Positions 15,781-22,770 of a stretch of DNA of 23,994 bases are shown one piece after another. The notes beneath the pieces were generated by a model, which saw only the letters and a list, made by a program, of their open reading frames with translations, made no database searches and was not told the DNA's origin. The stretch spans positions 1-23,994 of the forward strand of contig JALQYS010000610.1 of NCBI GenBank assembly GCA_023254015.1, given 5' to 3'. Source of the stretch: Paracoccaceae bacterium. Its GTDB lineage: Bacteria; Pseudomonadota; Alphaproteobacteria; Rhodobacterales; Rhodobacteraceae. Position 1 is the first letter of the stretch, and each line of letters opens with the position of its first letter. The translations under genes were made by a program, and so were the position numbers.

Positions 15781-17061
15781 TCACAGCGCCGCGAAGGGCT
15801 GTTGCACCGGAATCTCCGGCGCGGTCTTGTTCTCGCAGACCACGATGTCGAACTTGCCGTCGCCGCGCGCCACCCATTGGCCGCCAACCAGCGGCGTCTG
15901 GCAGGCGTTCTTCACCGGCCCGTTCTTCCACGACACCGGACCGACGATCGACTGGTAGTCCGTCGCAAGGATGGCATCGCGCACCGCGCCCTTGTCCTTG
16001 GGGTTGCCCGAGCGTTTCAGAACGTCGATCGCAACCTCCAGAAGGGCATGCTTGTAGCCGGTGGGCTGGATCCACTGCTGCCCGCTGGCGGCCTCATACC
16101 CTTTGGCAAGGTCGGCCGAGCTGATGCCGGTCAGGCCCGACTTGTAGGGGTGGTTCGGCGACCACCAGACTTCGGACGACACGCCATTGCCATTCTGCCC
16201 CAGCGATTCAACCGCCGAGGGGAAAAGCAGCGCCTTGGCGACCGTTACTGCCTTGGGGCGGAAGCCCTGCTGCGCGGCCTGGGTCCAGAAGGTGGTGAAA
16301 TCGGGCGGCAGGAACACGCCCGAGACAATCTCGACGCCCGCATCCTTCAACATCGCGATCTGGGCCGAGAAGTCATCGGCAAGGGGCTGGTGAAAGCCCG
16401 CGTCGATCACCTCATAACCCTTGGCCGCGAACAGCGGCGGCAGGCCGGTGGTGGCGTTCGACAAGGGCACGCCGTCGCTGTCGTTTGACCACAGGACGCC
16501 CACCTTCTTGTTCGTCGAAAGCTGGTCCCAAAGCGAGGTGTAGCTGTCGACAACCTGACCGGCCCCCCAGAAGAAGTGATAGGTCCAGTCGAAACCCACG
16601 GCCGGATCGCCGCCGCGGCCAAAGAAATGGCCGTCCCACGGGGTGTCGGTCGAAATGCAGGGCATCTCGTTCAACTCGCACTGGTCAGCGACGGGGTTCG
16701 TCGTGTCGGCGGTGGAGGAGGCGAGCATCAGATCGACCTCGTCATCCAGCATCAGCTCATTGGCCACTTCCGAGGCGCGGTTCGCGCTGGATTGCGTGTC
16801 CTTGACGATGATTTCAACGGGATAGGTGATCCCGTTGATCTCGATGCCGGCGCCGATGGCCTCGCGCACCTGCGCCAGCACATAGTCATCCGACGCGCCA
16901 AAGGCCGCCACGGGCCCGGTCTGCGGCGAGACAAAGCCGATGCGGATGGTGTCCGACTGCGCAAAGGCGCGACGGCTTAGCAGGCCGGGAAGCGCGACCG
17001 CTGACCCGGCCATCAAACCGGTACGCAGGATCGTGCGGCGGGTGTAATCCCGGTTGTTCAT
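15781..17061 (-). CDS. Liv-type ABC transporter substrate-binding protein (Peripla_BP_6)
   Basis: 426-residue periplasmic receptor of the branched-chain-amino-acid/aromatic ABC importer type. The N-terminus has a Tat signal: DYTRRTILRTG followed by a hydrophobic stretch and a likely cleavage after RRAFA, leaving QSDTIRIGFVSPQTGPVAAFG, the classic first strand of this family. Two type I lobes follow; NEMPCISTDTPWDG and FWGAGQVVDSYTSLWDQL line the hinge. ATG 17061 has GGAGG upstream. It is second in a minus-strand operon 35 bases after the FAD monooxygenase. The matching ATPases and permeases are in the divergent plus-strand operon, which lacks its own receptor. Its partners suggest an aromatic acid or phenol as cargo rather than leucine. 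Confidence 0.93.
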   Translation of the reverse strand: MNNRDYTRRTILRTGLMAGSAVALPGLLSRRAFAQSDTIRIGFVSPQTGPVAAFGASDDYVLAQVREAIGAGIEINGITYPVEIIVKDTQSSANRASEVANELMLDDEVDLMLASSTADTTNPVADQCELNEMPCISTDTPWDGHFFGRGGDPAVGFDWTYHFFWGAGQVVDSYTSLWDQLSTNKKVGVLWSNDSDGVPLSNATTGLPPLFAAKGYEVIDAGFHQPLADDFSAQIAMLKDAGVEIVSGVFLPPDFTTFWTQAAQQGFRPKAVTVAKALLFPSAVESLGQNGNGVSSEVWWSPNHPYKSGLTGISSADLAKGYEAASGQQWIQPTGYKHALLEVAIDVLKRSGNPKDKGAVRDAILATDYQSIVGPVSWKNGPVKNACQTPLVGGQWVARGDGKFDIVVCENKTAPEIPVQQPFAAL

Positions 17062-17096
17062 GGTAATCCTCCCTGTTGACGTGCCAACCGCCCGGT

Positions 17097-18722
17097 TCAG
17101 GCGGTGACGGTTTCCTTGGCCCCGACTTCGATGCGATAGGCCTGCGCCTGCCGCACAAAGTCTCCCAACACACGGTCAAGCCCGGCGCTGTCTTTTGCCC
17201 CGCCGAACAGATAGAAGTCAGGCCGAACCAGCATGGCACCCACGGCGTGTTCGGCCATGAAGCGGCCAAACTGGCCCTGCGTGTCACCGATCTGGGTGTC
17301 GGTCGCCGTGCGGCGGTCGGCGATGGTGACAATGCTGATCCCGTGATCGCCGCAGATGCGTTGCGCCTGCGAAGAAACGTCAAATCCGTCCTGCAAGACC
17401 AGCGTGAACGTGCCGCCGGGCACAAAGCTGTCATAGCGCCCGGTGCGGCCGCCCAGACGGACCGTGCCCGCACAGGAAAGCTCGCCGGCCGGGGCGATCA
17501 CCTGGCCCTGCCCATCCCGCTCCAGCATCCCGTCGGTCAGGATCGGGAAGGGGGCCGGCTTGGGGGCGCTGCCGCTCAGGAACATCTCGTCGCGTTTGCG
17601 GGCCTCTTCGGGGTCGGGCATGCAGATGATCGAGCCAAGGAACATCGAAATCTTGATGATGTCGGTCACATGCGGTGCGCGTTCCGGCGTGTAGGTTTGC
17701 AAGAGCGAGGCATCGGCCTTGCCGCGCAGCACGAGGTCAAGCTTCCAAGACAGGTTCCACACGTCGCGCAGACCGGCGCACATGCCCTGGCCCATGAAGG
17801 GCGGCATGACATGGGCGGCATCGCCCGCCAGGAAGATGCGGTCTTTCTGGAAGGTTTCGGCCACAAGGCTGCGGAAGGAGTAAAGCGCGTGGCGGATCAA
17901 CTCGCCCTGATCGGGCTTGATCCAGGCATTCAGCAGCTCCCAGACCTTTTCTTCCTTGACCATTTCTTCCTTGGTCTCATGCGGCAGGCGCATGAATTCC
18001 CAACGGCGCAGGACGCGCCCGTCGGACTCGACCCCGCCGGGAACGATGGTGGTCGGGCGGACGGGGTTGGCGTACTGGCCGCATTCCGGAATACCCAGAT
18101 CGCGGGCGGTCAGGCCGCCACTCAGGGCAAAGTCGATCACCAGCCAGTCGGCCTCAAAGCCCAGATCGGTGCGCTTGATGCCCAGGCTTTCGCGCACAAA
18201 GCTGTTGGCCCCGTCGATGCCGATCAGGTAGCGCGCCGTGTAGTCGCGCGTTGCACCTGTCTTGGTGTCGCGGATGGTGACGGTGACGCGGTCCTTGTCC
18301 TGCACGACCGCGATGGCCTCGGAGTGGAAGTTCAGCGCGACGCGCGGGCTGGCCTTGATGCGTTCGTCCATGGCCCATTCAAAGCTGGGCTGGTGAATGA
18401 AGTTCACCTCTGACCCGCCCGAGATCGACCCCGCCGCCCAGTCGATGGCCAGAAGCTCTTTCCAGTCGGCGTTGAACCAGCGATAGGTCGGCGCATCGTT
18501 GCAGACACGGTTGGCCACATCGCCAAGGCCCGCGGCATGCAGCACACGGTAAAGCTCGTGGTCGATGCAGACGGCGCGGGGCAGGGGATAGACCTCTTCC
18601 CACCGCTCGAACACGCCAACGCGCCAGCCCTGACGCTCCAGAAACAAGGCCGATGCCTTGCTGACCGGGCCATAGCCGATCTGGATGACATCGAAATCAA
18701 ACTTCTCAGCGGGATTCGCCAT
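17097..18722 (-). CDS. FAD-dependent aromatic-ring monooxygenase (MhpA/PheA type)
   Basis: 541-residue group A flavin hydroxylase that adds an OH to a phenolic ring using NAD(P)H and O2; cytosolic. The first Rossmann motif reads IQIGYGPVSKASALFLERQG (14-33), with Ser21 in place of the usual third glycine (GxGPVG). The second is the DG motif LIGIDGANSFVRESLG (about 170-185), and the third the FAD-ribityl GD motif IFLAGDAAHVMPPFMGQG (about 295-312). A C-terminal thioredoxin-like domain follows, as in MhpA and phenol hydroxylase. ATG 18722 (MANPAEKF) has GGGAG upstream; ATG 18737 is a less likely alternative. It leads an operon with the ABC receptor. The ring-cleavage dioxygenase and hydrolase nearby suggest it prepares a dihydroxylated ring. 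Confidence 0.92.
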   Translation of the reverse strand: MANPAEKFDFDVIQIGYGPVSKASALFLERQGWRVGVFERWEEVYPLPRAVCIDHELYRVLHAAGLGDVANRVCNDAPTYRWFNADWKELLAIDWAAGSISGGSEVNFIHQPSFEWAMDERIKASPRVALNFHSEAIAVVQDKDRVTVTIRDTKTGATRDYTARYLIGIDGANSFVRESLGIKRTDLGFEADWLVIDFALSGGLTARDLGIPECGQYANPVRPTTIVPGGVESDGRVLRRWEFMRLPHETKEEMVKEEKVWELLNAWIKPDQGELIRHALYSFRSLVAETFQKDRIFLAGDAAHVMPPFMGQGMCAGLRDVWNLSWKLDLVLRGKADASLLQTYTPERAPHVTDIIKISMFLGSIICMPDPEEARKRDEMFLSGSAPKPAPFPILTDGMLERDGQGQVIAPAGELSCAGTVRLGGRTGRYDSFVPGGTFTLVLQDGFDVSSQAQRICGDHGISIVTIADRRTATDTQIGDTQGQFGRFMAEHAVGAMLVRPDFYLFGGAKDSAGLDRVLGDFVRQAQAYRIEVGAKETVTA

Positions 18723-18785
18723 GATCTCACTCCCCATCTCTTCCTGACATGACACTGCCCAATTCTGATAGATAATGCAACGCAA

Positions 18786-18795
18786 AATATATTAT
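18786..18795. promoter_or_regulatory. AT-rich box C, candidate GntR operator in divergent promoter
   Basis: AATATATTAT, identical to boxes at 14942 and 15010. It lies within an inverted pair GATAAT (18771-18776) / ATTATC (18791-18796), in the 171-base gap between the monooxygenase and the ABC ATPase genes. One operator here could control both directions. On the minus strand TATATT may double as a -10 element. Confidence 0.5.
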
Positions 18796-18845
18796 CTTGC
18801 CATTAGTGCATTGCGCACCTAAGGATTGAGGTGATCGAGGCGGGA

Positions 18846-18875
18846 GGCCTCCGGTCAGGGGGCCTCCGGTCGGGG
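18846..18875 (+). repeat. Two tandem 15-bp units in ABC operon leader
   Basis: GGCCTCCGGTCAGGG (18846-18860) is followed at once by GGCCTCCGGTCGGGG (18861-18875), 14 of 15 bases identical. With GGAGGCC at 18843-18849, either copy of GGCCTCC could pair, the downstream one giving a 7-bp stem (18843-18849 with 18861-18867). It ends 18 bases before the ATPase start codon. If the GTG at 18831 were used, it would encode a low-complexity GGLRSGGLRSGG tail. Confidence 0.75.
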
Positions 18876-18893
18876 GGCAGCAGGGAGAGCGGG

Positions 18894-19640
18894 ATGGATC
18901 GGTCGGCCTTCGCCATCGAAGCCACGGGGCTGAAGAAGAATTACGGGGCAGTCCAGGTCACACGCGATGTGAGCTTTGCCCTGCCGTCAGGCGCTGCCAT
19001 GGGAATCATCGGGCCGAACGGGGCGGGCAAGACGACGCTGTTCAACCTGCTGACCGGCACGGTGCGCGCCGATGGCGGAACGGTGCGGCTTGTCGGGCAG
19101 TACATCACCGCCGCCGGCGCCCGTGCCCGTTCGGCCCTGGGCATCGCCCGGTCCTTTCAGGTGCCCCAGCCCTTTGGCGGCCTGACCGTGTTCGAAAATG
19201 CCCTTGTCGCCGCTACCTTCGGCCAGAACCTGTCAGAGGCCGCCGCGCGCCCCTTCGCCATGGAGGCCCTGCGCAGCACCGGGCTTCTGTCCAAGGCGAC
19301 AAAACGGGCGGGGGAGCTTGGCCTTCTTGACCGCAAGCGGCTGGAGCTGACCCGCGCCATCGCCACCGCGCCCAGGCTCTTGCTGCTGGACGAGATCGCC
19401 GGCGGCCTGACCGATGCCGAATGCACCGAACTGATCGACCTGATCCTGTCGATCAAGGCGTCGGGCGTGACGATCATCTGGATCGAGCATGTCCTGCACG
19501 CCCTTCTGCGTGTCGTCGACCGGGTCATGGTGCTGGATTTCGGCCAGAAGATCGCCGAGGGCGAGCCCGAGGCCATCATGCAAAGCCCCGAAGTCTCTGC
19601 CATCTACCTTGGCCTTGAACCGGAGACGGCCCATGTCTGA
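18894..19640 (+). CDS. Liv-type ABC importer ATPase, LivG-like
   Basis: 248-residue ATP-binding subunit. Walker A is GPNGAGKTT at 40-48, and Walker B is LLLLDE at about 162-167, followed by IAGGLTDAE; the switch histidine is in IIWIEHV. The normal signature LSxGQ is absent: the equivalent place reads ELGLLDRKRLELTRA (141-155). Similar LLDRKR signatures occur, from memory, in a subgroup of LivG relatives. ATG 18894 follows AGGGAGAG and begins with the usual leader-less ATPase sequence; the longer frame from 18831 runs through a tandem repeat and is less likely. It overlaps the next ATPase gene by eight bases. It pairs with that subunit to energise the two permeases downstream. Confidence 0.93.
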   Translation: MDRSAFAIEATGLKKNYGAVQVTRDVSFALPSGAAMGIIGPNGAGKTTLFNLLTGTVRADGGTVRLVGQYITAAGARARSALGIARSFQVPQPFGGLTVFENALVAATFGQNLSEAAARPFAMEALRSTGLLSKATKRAGELGLLDRKRLELTRAIATAPRLLLLDEIAGGLTDAECTELIDLILSIKASGVTIIWIEHVLHALLRVVDRVMVLDFGQKIAEGEPEAIMQSPEVSAIYLGLEPETAHV

Positions 19641-20337
19641 CATCCTTTTGTCCGTCGACCGTCTTTCGTCCGGCTATGGAGATTTTCAGGCCCTTTTCGA
19701 TGTGTCCTTCGATCTGCCGCGCGGTCAGGTTCTTGGGCTTGTCGGGGCCAATGGTGCGGGCAAGACCACACTTTTCCGCGCCATCATGGGGCTTTTGCCC
19801 CGTCAGGAGAAAATGGTCGCCTTCAAGGGCGCGCCCATCGGCAACACCCCCTCTGACCAGCTGGCGAAAATGGGGCTGGCGCTGGTGCCCGAGGGGCGAC
19901 GTCTGTTCCGCTCGCTCTCGGTCGAAGAGAACCTGCGCTTTGCGGCCGAACATGGGCGCAAGGGCCATTGGGATCTTTCAAGGCTTTATGGCCTTTTCCC
20001 GATCCTGAAGGAAAAGCGTAACCTTCCGGCACTGTCGCTGTCGGGTGGGCAGCAACAGATGGTGGCCATCGGGCGGGCGCTGCTGGCCAATCCCGACCTG
20101 ATCCTTTTCGACGAAATCTCGCTGGGTCTGGCGCCGGTTGTCATCAATGACGTCTACGCCGCCCTGCCCGACATCATCGGATCGGGCATCAGCGCCGTTC
20201 TGGTCGAACAGGACATCGAGCGCGCGCGCAAATCCTCGCAAACGCTGATTTGCCTGCGTGAGGGCCGCAAAGTGCTGCACGCCTCGTCGCACAGCGTTTC
20301 CAAACACGACATCACCGCCGCCTATTTCGGAGAGTGA
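19633..20337 (+). CDS. Liv-type ABC importer ATPase, LivF-like
   Basis: 234-residue second ATP-binding subunit. Walker A GANGAGKTT is at 38-46; the canonical signature SLSGGQQQMVAIGRAL is at about 135-150; Walker B LILFDEISLGLAP follows; the switch histidine of other ABC proteins is replaced by Gln in LVEQDIERA, normal for LivF. ALVPEGRRLFRSLSVEENL is a typical LivF segment. Its ATG (19633) overlaps the end of the LivG-like gene by eight bases, so the two are probably translated together. It supplies the intact signature motif of the ATPase pair. Confidence 0.95.
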   Translation: MSDILLSVDRLSSGYGDFQALFDVSFDLPRGQVLGLVGANGAGKTTLFRAIMGLLPRQEKMVAFKGAPIGNTPSDQLAKMGLALVPEGRRLFRSLSVEENLRFAAEHGRKGHWDLSRLYGLFPILKEKRNLPALSLSGGQQQMVAIGRALLANPDLILFDEISLGLAPVVINDVYAALPDIIGSGISAVLVEQDIERARKSSQTLICLREGRKVLHASSHSVSKHDITAAYFGE

Positions 20338-20339
20338 CC

Positions 20340-21203
20340 ATGGCAAGCCTTCTTGATCCGATTTTTCAAGGCCTGCTCTTGGGGGGCCTTTACACGATCT
20401 TCGCCGTGGGCCTGTCGCTGATCTTTGGTGTCATGCGACTGGTCAACATCGCGCATGGTGATTTCATCGTGCTGGCGGCCTATCTGGCCCATATGGTGCT
20501 GACCCTGACAGGCCTGCACCCGCTGGCCGCCCTTGTCATCGTCGTGCCGTTGATGGCCGGCCTTGGCTATGTGCTGCAACGCCATGTCCTGACGCGGACC
20601 ATCGGAGACGACATCCTGCCGCCGCTTCTGGTGACTTTCGGCATGGCCGTGATCGTCCAGAATGGCCTTCTGACGGCGTTCTCGACCAATGCCCTGCGGC
20701 TGCCGGCGGGGGCGATCGAAACCGCCAGCATCGGGTTTGGCGGGATCAATCTTGGCGTGCTGCCGCTTCTGACGCTGGCGGTTGCGGTGGCCTTGATCGC
20801 GGGGCTGGAATTCATCTTCGCCAGAACCAGGCTTGGCCGGGCGTTCCGCGCCACCTCCGACGACCCGCAAATGGCCACGGCAATGGGCGTACGCACGCCG
20901 CATGTCTTTGGTCTTGCCATGGCGCTGTGCTTTGCCACGGTGGCGATTGCGGGTGTCTTTCTGGCCATGCGGTCCAACTTTGACCCGTTCTCGGGCCCGG
21001 CCCGGCTGCTTTTCGGGTTTGAGGCGGTGATCATCGGGGGCCTAGGCAGCTTTTGGGGCACGCTGGCGGGCGGGTTGATCCTGGGCGTCGCGCAATCGCT
21101 GGGCGCGCAGATCTCGCCGCAGGTGCAGGTGCTGGCCGGCCATATCGTGTTCTTCCTCATCCTCGCAGTCCGCCCCCGCGGTCTGTTCCCCAAGACGGCC
21201 TGA
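20340..21203 (+). CDS. Liv-type ABC importer permease, LivH-like
   Basis: 287-residue inner-membrane permease. It begins MASLLDPIFQGLLLGGLYTI, followed by the conserved VGLSLIFGVMRLVNIAHGDF of LivH proteins. Further helices lie around 60-80, 95-115, 140-160, 190-210 and 225-280; RATSDDPQMATAMGV is the cytoplasmic coupling loop that contacts an ATPase. ATG 20340 has GGAG upstream and lies two bases after the LivF-like stop. An alternative GTG at 20334 overlaps that stop as GTGA and would add only two residues. It forms the translocation path with the LivM-like permease next to it. Confidence 0.94.
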   Translation: MASLLDPIFQGLLLGGLYTIFAVGLSLIFGVMRLVNIAHGDFIVLAAYLAHMVLTLTGLHPLAALVIVVPLMAGLGYVLQRHVLTRTIGDDILPPLLVTFGMAVIVQNGLLTAFSTNALRLPAGAIETASIGFGGINLGVLPLLTLAVAVALIAGLEFIFARTRLGRAFRATSDDPQMATAMGVRTPHVFGLAMALCFATVAIAGVFLAMRSNFDPFSGPARLLFGFEAVIIGGLGSFWGTLAGGLILGVAQSLGAQISPQVQVLAGHIVFFLILAVRPRGLFPKTA

Positions 21204-21216
21204 AGCGGAGCCCCCC

Positions 21217-22212
21217 ATGACCCCGATCCCTGCCTCCTCCGCCCCGCGCCGCCCGGACTGGCGCTGGCTGCTTGCCGCCGCCCTGGTGCTGGCGGTTGCC
21301 AGCGCCCCCTTCTGGGCCGGTCGGGCCGAACTGCGCCTTCTAAGCGAAGTGCTCAGCTTTCTTGCCCTCGCCGTGCTGTGGAATCTTCTGGCCGGCTATG
21401 CGGGCCTGCTGTCGGTCGGGCAACAGGCGTTCGTCGGGTTGGGGGGCTATGTGCTTTTTGTCCTCTGCGGCCATTACGGGGTTTCCCCCTATCTGGCGAT
21501 TGCCCTCTCCATCGTCGGGGCAGGGGCGCTGGCGGCGTTGTTTGCCCCGCTGCTGTTCCGGCTGGACGGGGCTTATTTTGCGGTCGGCACCTGGGTTGCC
21601 GCCGAAACCGTCATGCTGATCTTTGCCATGATCCCGGCGATGGGCGGCGGGGCCGGCATGTCGCTGCCGGCCGGGGCGGTCAAGGCCATCGCGGCGGAAA
21701 AGGAACTGCGTGAGGCCGTCATCTTCTGGCTTGTCGCGGGCCTCAGCCTTGCCACGCTGTTCGGCGTCTTCGCGCTGTTGCGGTCACGCGCGGGGCTTGC
21801 CCTGATGGCGGTGCGCGATAACGGGCTTGCGGCGGCTTCGCTTGGCATCGACATCTGGCGCACGCGGTTTTTCACCTATGTGCTGGTGGGCGGACTGGCG
21901 GGCGGGCTGGGTGCCGTCATCTTTCTGCAAAAGCTGCGCATCTCGCCCACGGCGGCCTTCAGCCTGAACGATTGGAGCGTGATGGTGATCTTTGCCGTCG
22001 TGATCGGCGGGATCGGCAAGTTGGAAGGCGCGATCATCGGCACGCTGATCTATTTCATCCTGCGTGAGATGCTGGCCGACATCGGGGCGGTCTATCTTGT
22101 CATTCTAGGCGCTTTGGCCATCCTGACGATGCTTTTCGCGCGCAAGGGGCTGTGGGGCGTTGTCGATGCCCGGCTTGGCTGGTCGCTGTTGCCCACCGAG
22201 CGGAAACCCTGA
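21217..22212 (+). CDS. Liv-type ABC importer permease, LivM-like
   Basis: 331-residue second permease. After a basic N-terminus (RRPDWRW) it has eight to ten hydrophobic segments. ALAVLWNLLAGYAGLLSVGQQAFVGLGGY is represented by the key LLSVGQQAFVGLGGY segment common to LivM. The coupling loop is MAVRDNGLAAASLGIDIWRTR. ATG 21217 is preceded by GGAG, thirteen bases after the LivH-like stop. It is the last gene of the four-gene ABC operon; a hairpin starts on its stop codon. The operon has no binding-protein gene of its own; the receptor is at 15781-17061. Confidence 0.94.
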   Translation: MTPIPASSAPRRPDWRWLLAAALVLAVASAPFWAGRAELRLLSEVLSFLALAVLWNLLAGYAGLLSVGQQAFVGLGGYVLFVLCGHYGVSPYLAIALSIVGAGALAALFAPLLFRLDGAYFAVGTWVAAETVMLIFAMIPAMGGGAGMSLPAGAVKAIAAEKELREAVIFWLVAGLSLATLFGVFALLRSRAGLALMAVRDNGLAAASLGIDIWRTRFFTYVLVGGLAGGLGAVIFLQKLRISPTAAFSLNDWSVMVIFAVVIGGIGKLEGAIIGTLIYFILREMLADIGAVYLVILGALAILTMLFARKGLWGVVDARLGWSLLPTERKP

Positions 22213-22230
22213 CGCCACGCAGCGTCAGGG
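22207..22230 (+). terminator. Hairpin overlapping the LivM-like stop codon
   Basis: CCCTGACGC / GCGTCAGGG, a perfect 9-bp stem with a six-base loop, includes the TGA stop (22210-22212). It is followed by a G-run and not by T residues, so it is probably a 3' end protector or partial terminator ahead of the stronger one at 22293. Confidence 0.6.
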
Positions 22231-22292
22231 GGGGCGGGGGGCTTTGCCTGAGCCGGGAATCTGACCAGATAGAAGCCCCCGATCCTGTCAGC

Positions 22293-22323
22293 AAAAAAGG
22301 GCCGCCCTGAGGCGGCCCTTTTT
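22293..22323. terminator. Bidirectional Rho-independent terminator
   Basis: AAAAAGGGCCGCC, loop CTGA, GGCGGCCCTTTTT: an uninterrupted stem with A-tract on one side and T-tract on the other. It can end both the plus-strand ABC operon and the minus-strand HU gene, whose stop is 22 bases away. Confidence 0.95.
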
Positions 22324-22344
22324 CCATTTCGTCCGGCCTGTCGA

Positions 22345-22632
22345 TCAGGCGTTGACGCTGTCCTTCAGCGCCTTGGCGATCGAGAATTTCACCTGCTTGT
22401 CGGCCGGCTTCTTGACCATCTCGTTCGTGGCAGGGTTGCGCACCATGCGTTCGGCGCGCTCGCGGCAGACCACCTTGCCAAGACCCGGCAGCGTGACCGC
22501 ACCACCCGCAGCAACTTCGCGTGCCACCACTTCGGCGATGGCATCCAGCGCGGCACCGGCGGTTTTCTTGTCGGCACCCATGGCGTCGGCAATGGCGGCC
22601 ACAAGTTGCGTCTTGGTCATCGGTTTGGTCAT
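22345..22632 (-). CDS. HU family DNA-binding protein
   Basis: 95-residue histone-like protein that bends and compacts DNA as a dimer. It starts MTKPMTKTQLVAAIADAMGAD; the N-terminal helices form the dimer core. The beta-arm region contains VRNPATNE, with the Arg-Asn-Pro tip whose proline wedges between bases. The saddle segment is TLPGLGKVVCRERAERM rather than the usual GFGTF-type sequence, so this is a divergent HU; I believe such variants are common in Rhodobacterales. ATG 22632 is preceded by AGGA eight bases upstream; the second Met at 22620 is an alternative. It is a single-gene unit ended by a shared bidirectional terminator. Confidence 0.93.
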   Translation of the reverse strand: MTKPMTKTQLVAAIADAMGADKKTAGAALDAIAEVVAREVAAGGAVTLPGLGKVVCRERAERMVRNPATNEMVKKPADKQVKFSIAKALKDSVNA

Positions 22633-22725
22633 CTTGTCATTCCTTCGATTTGGACAGGGGGCAAACCCTGTCGGAACCTGCCTTGCGGCGACGGATTGGC
22701 TTTCCATGTTTCAGGCGGCCAGTGC

Positions 22726-22752
22726 AAGCAGAATTGCCCCAAAATTCCGCTT
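22726..22752 (-). terminator. Possible terminator of amn
   Basis: AAGCAGAATT and AATTCCGCTT form a ten-base stem with one G-U pair and a seven-base loop, about 20 bases past the amn stop. There is no real T-tract, so function is uncertain; it lies in the region that should also hold the HU promoter. Confidence 0.4.
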
Positions 22753-22770
22753 TTCAATGGGAACACGGCG

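Noticed and set aside
18894..20337. The two ATPases as an exporter or LPS-type pair
   Set aside because: The order ATPase-ATPase-LivH-LivM and the LivF/LivH/LivM sequence motifs identify a branched-chain-type importer.
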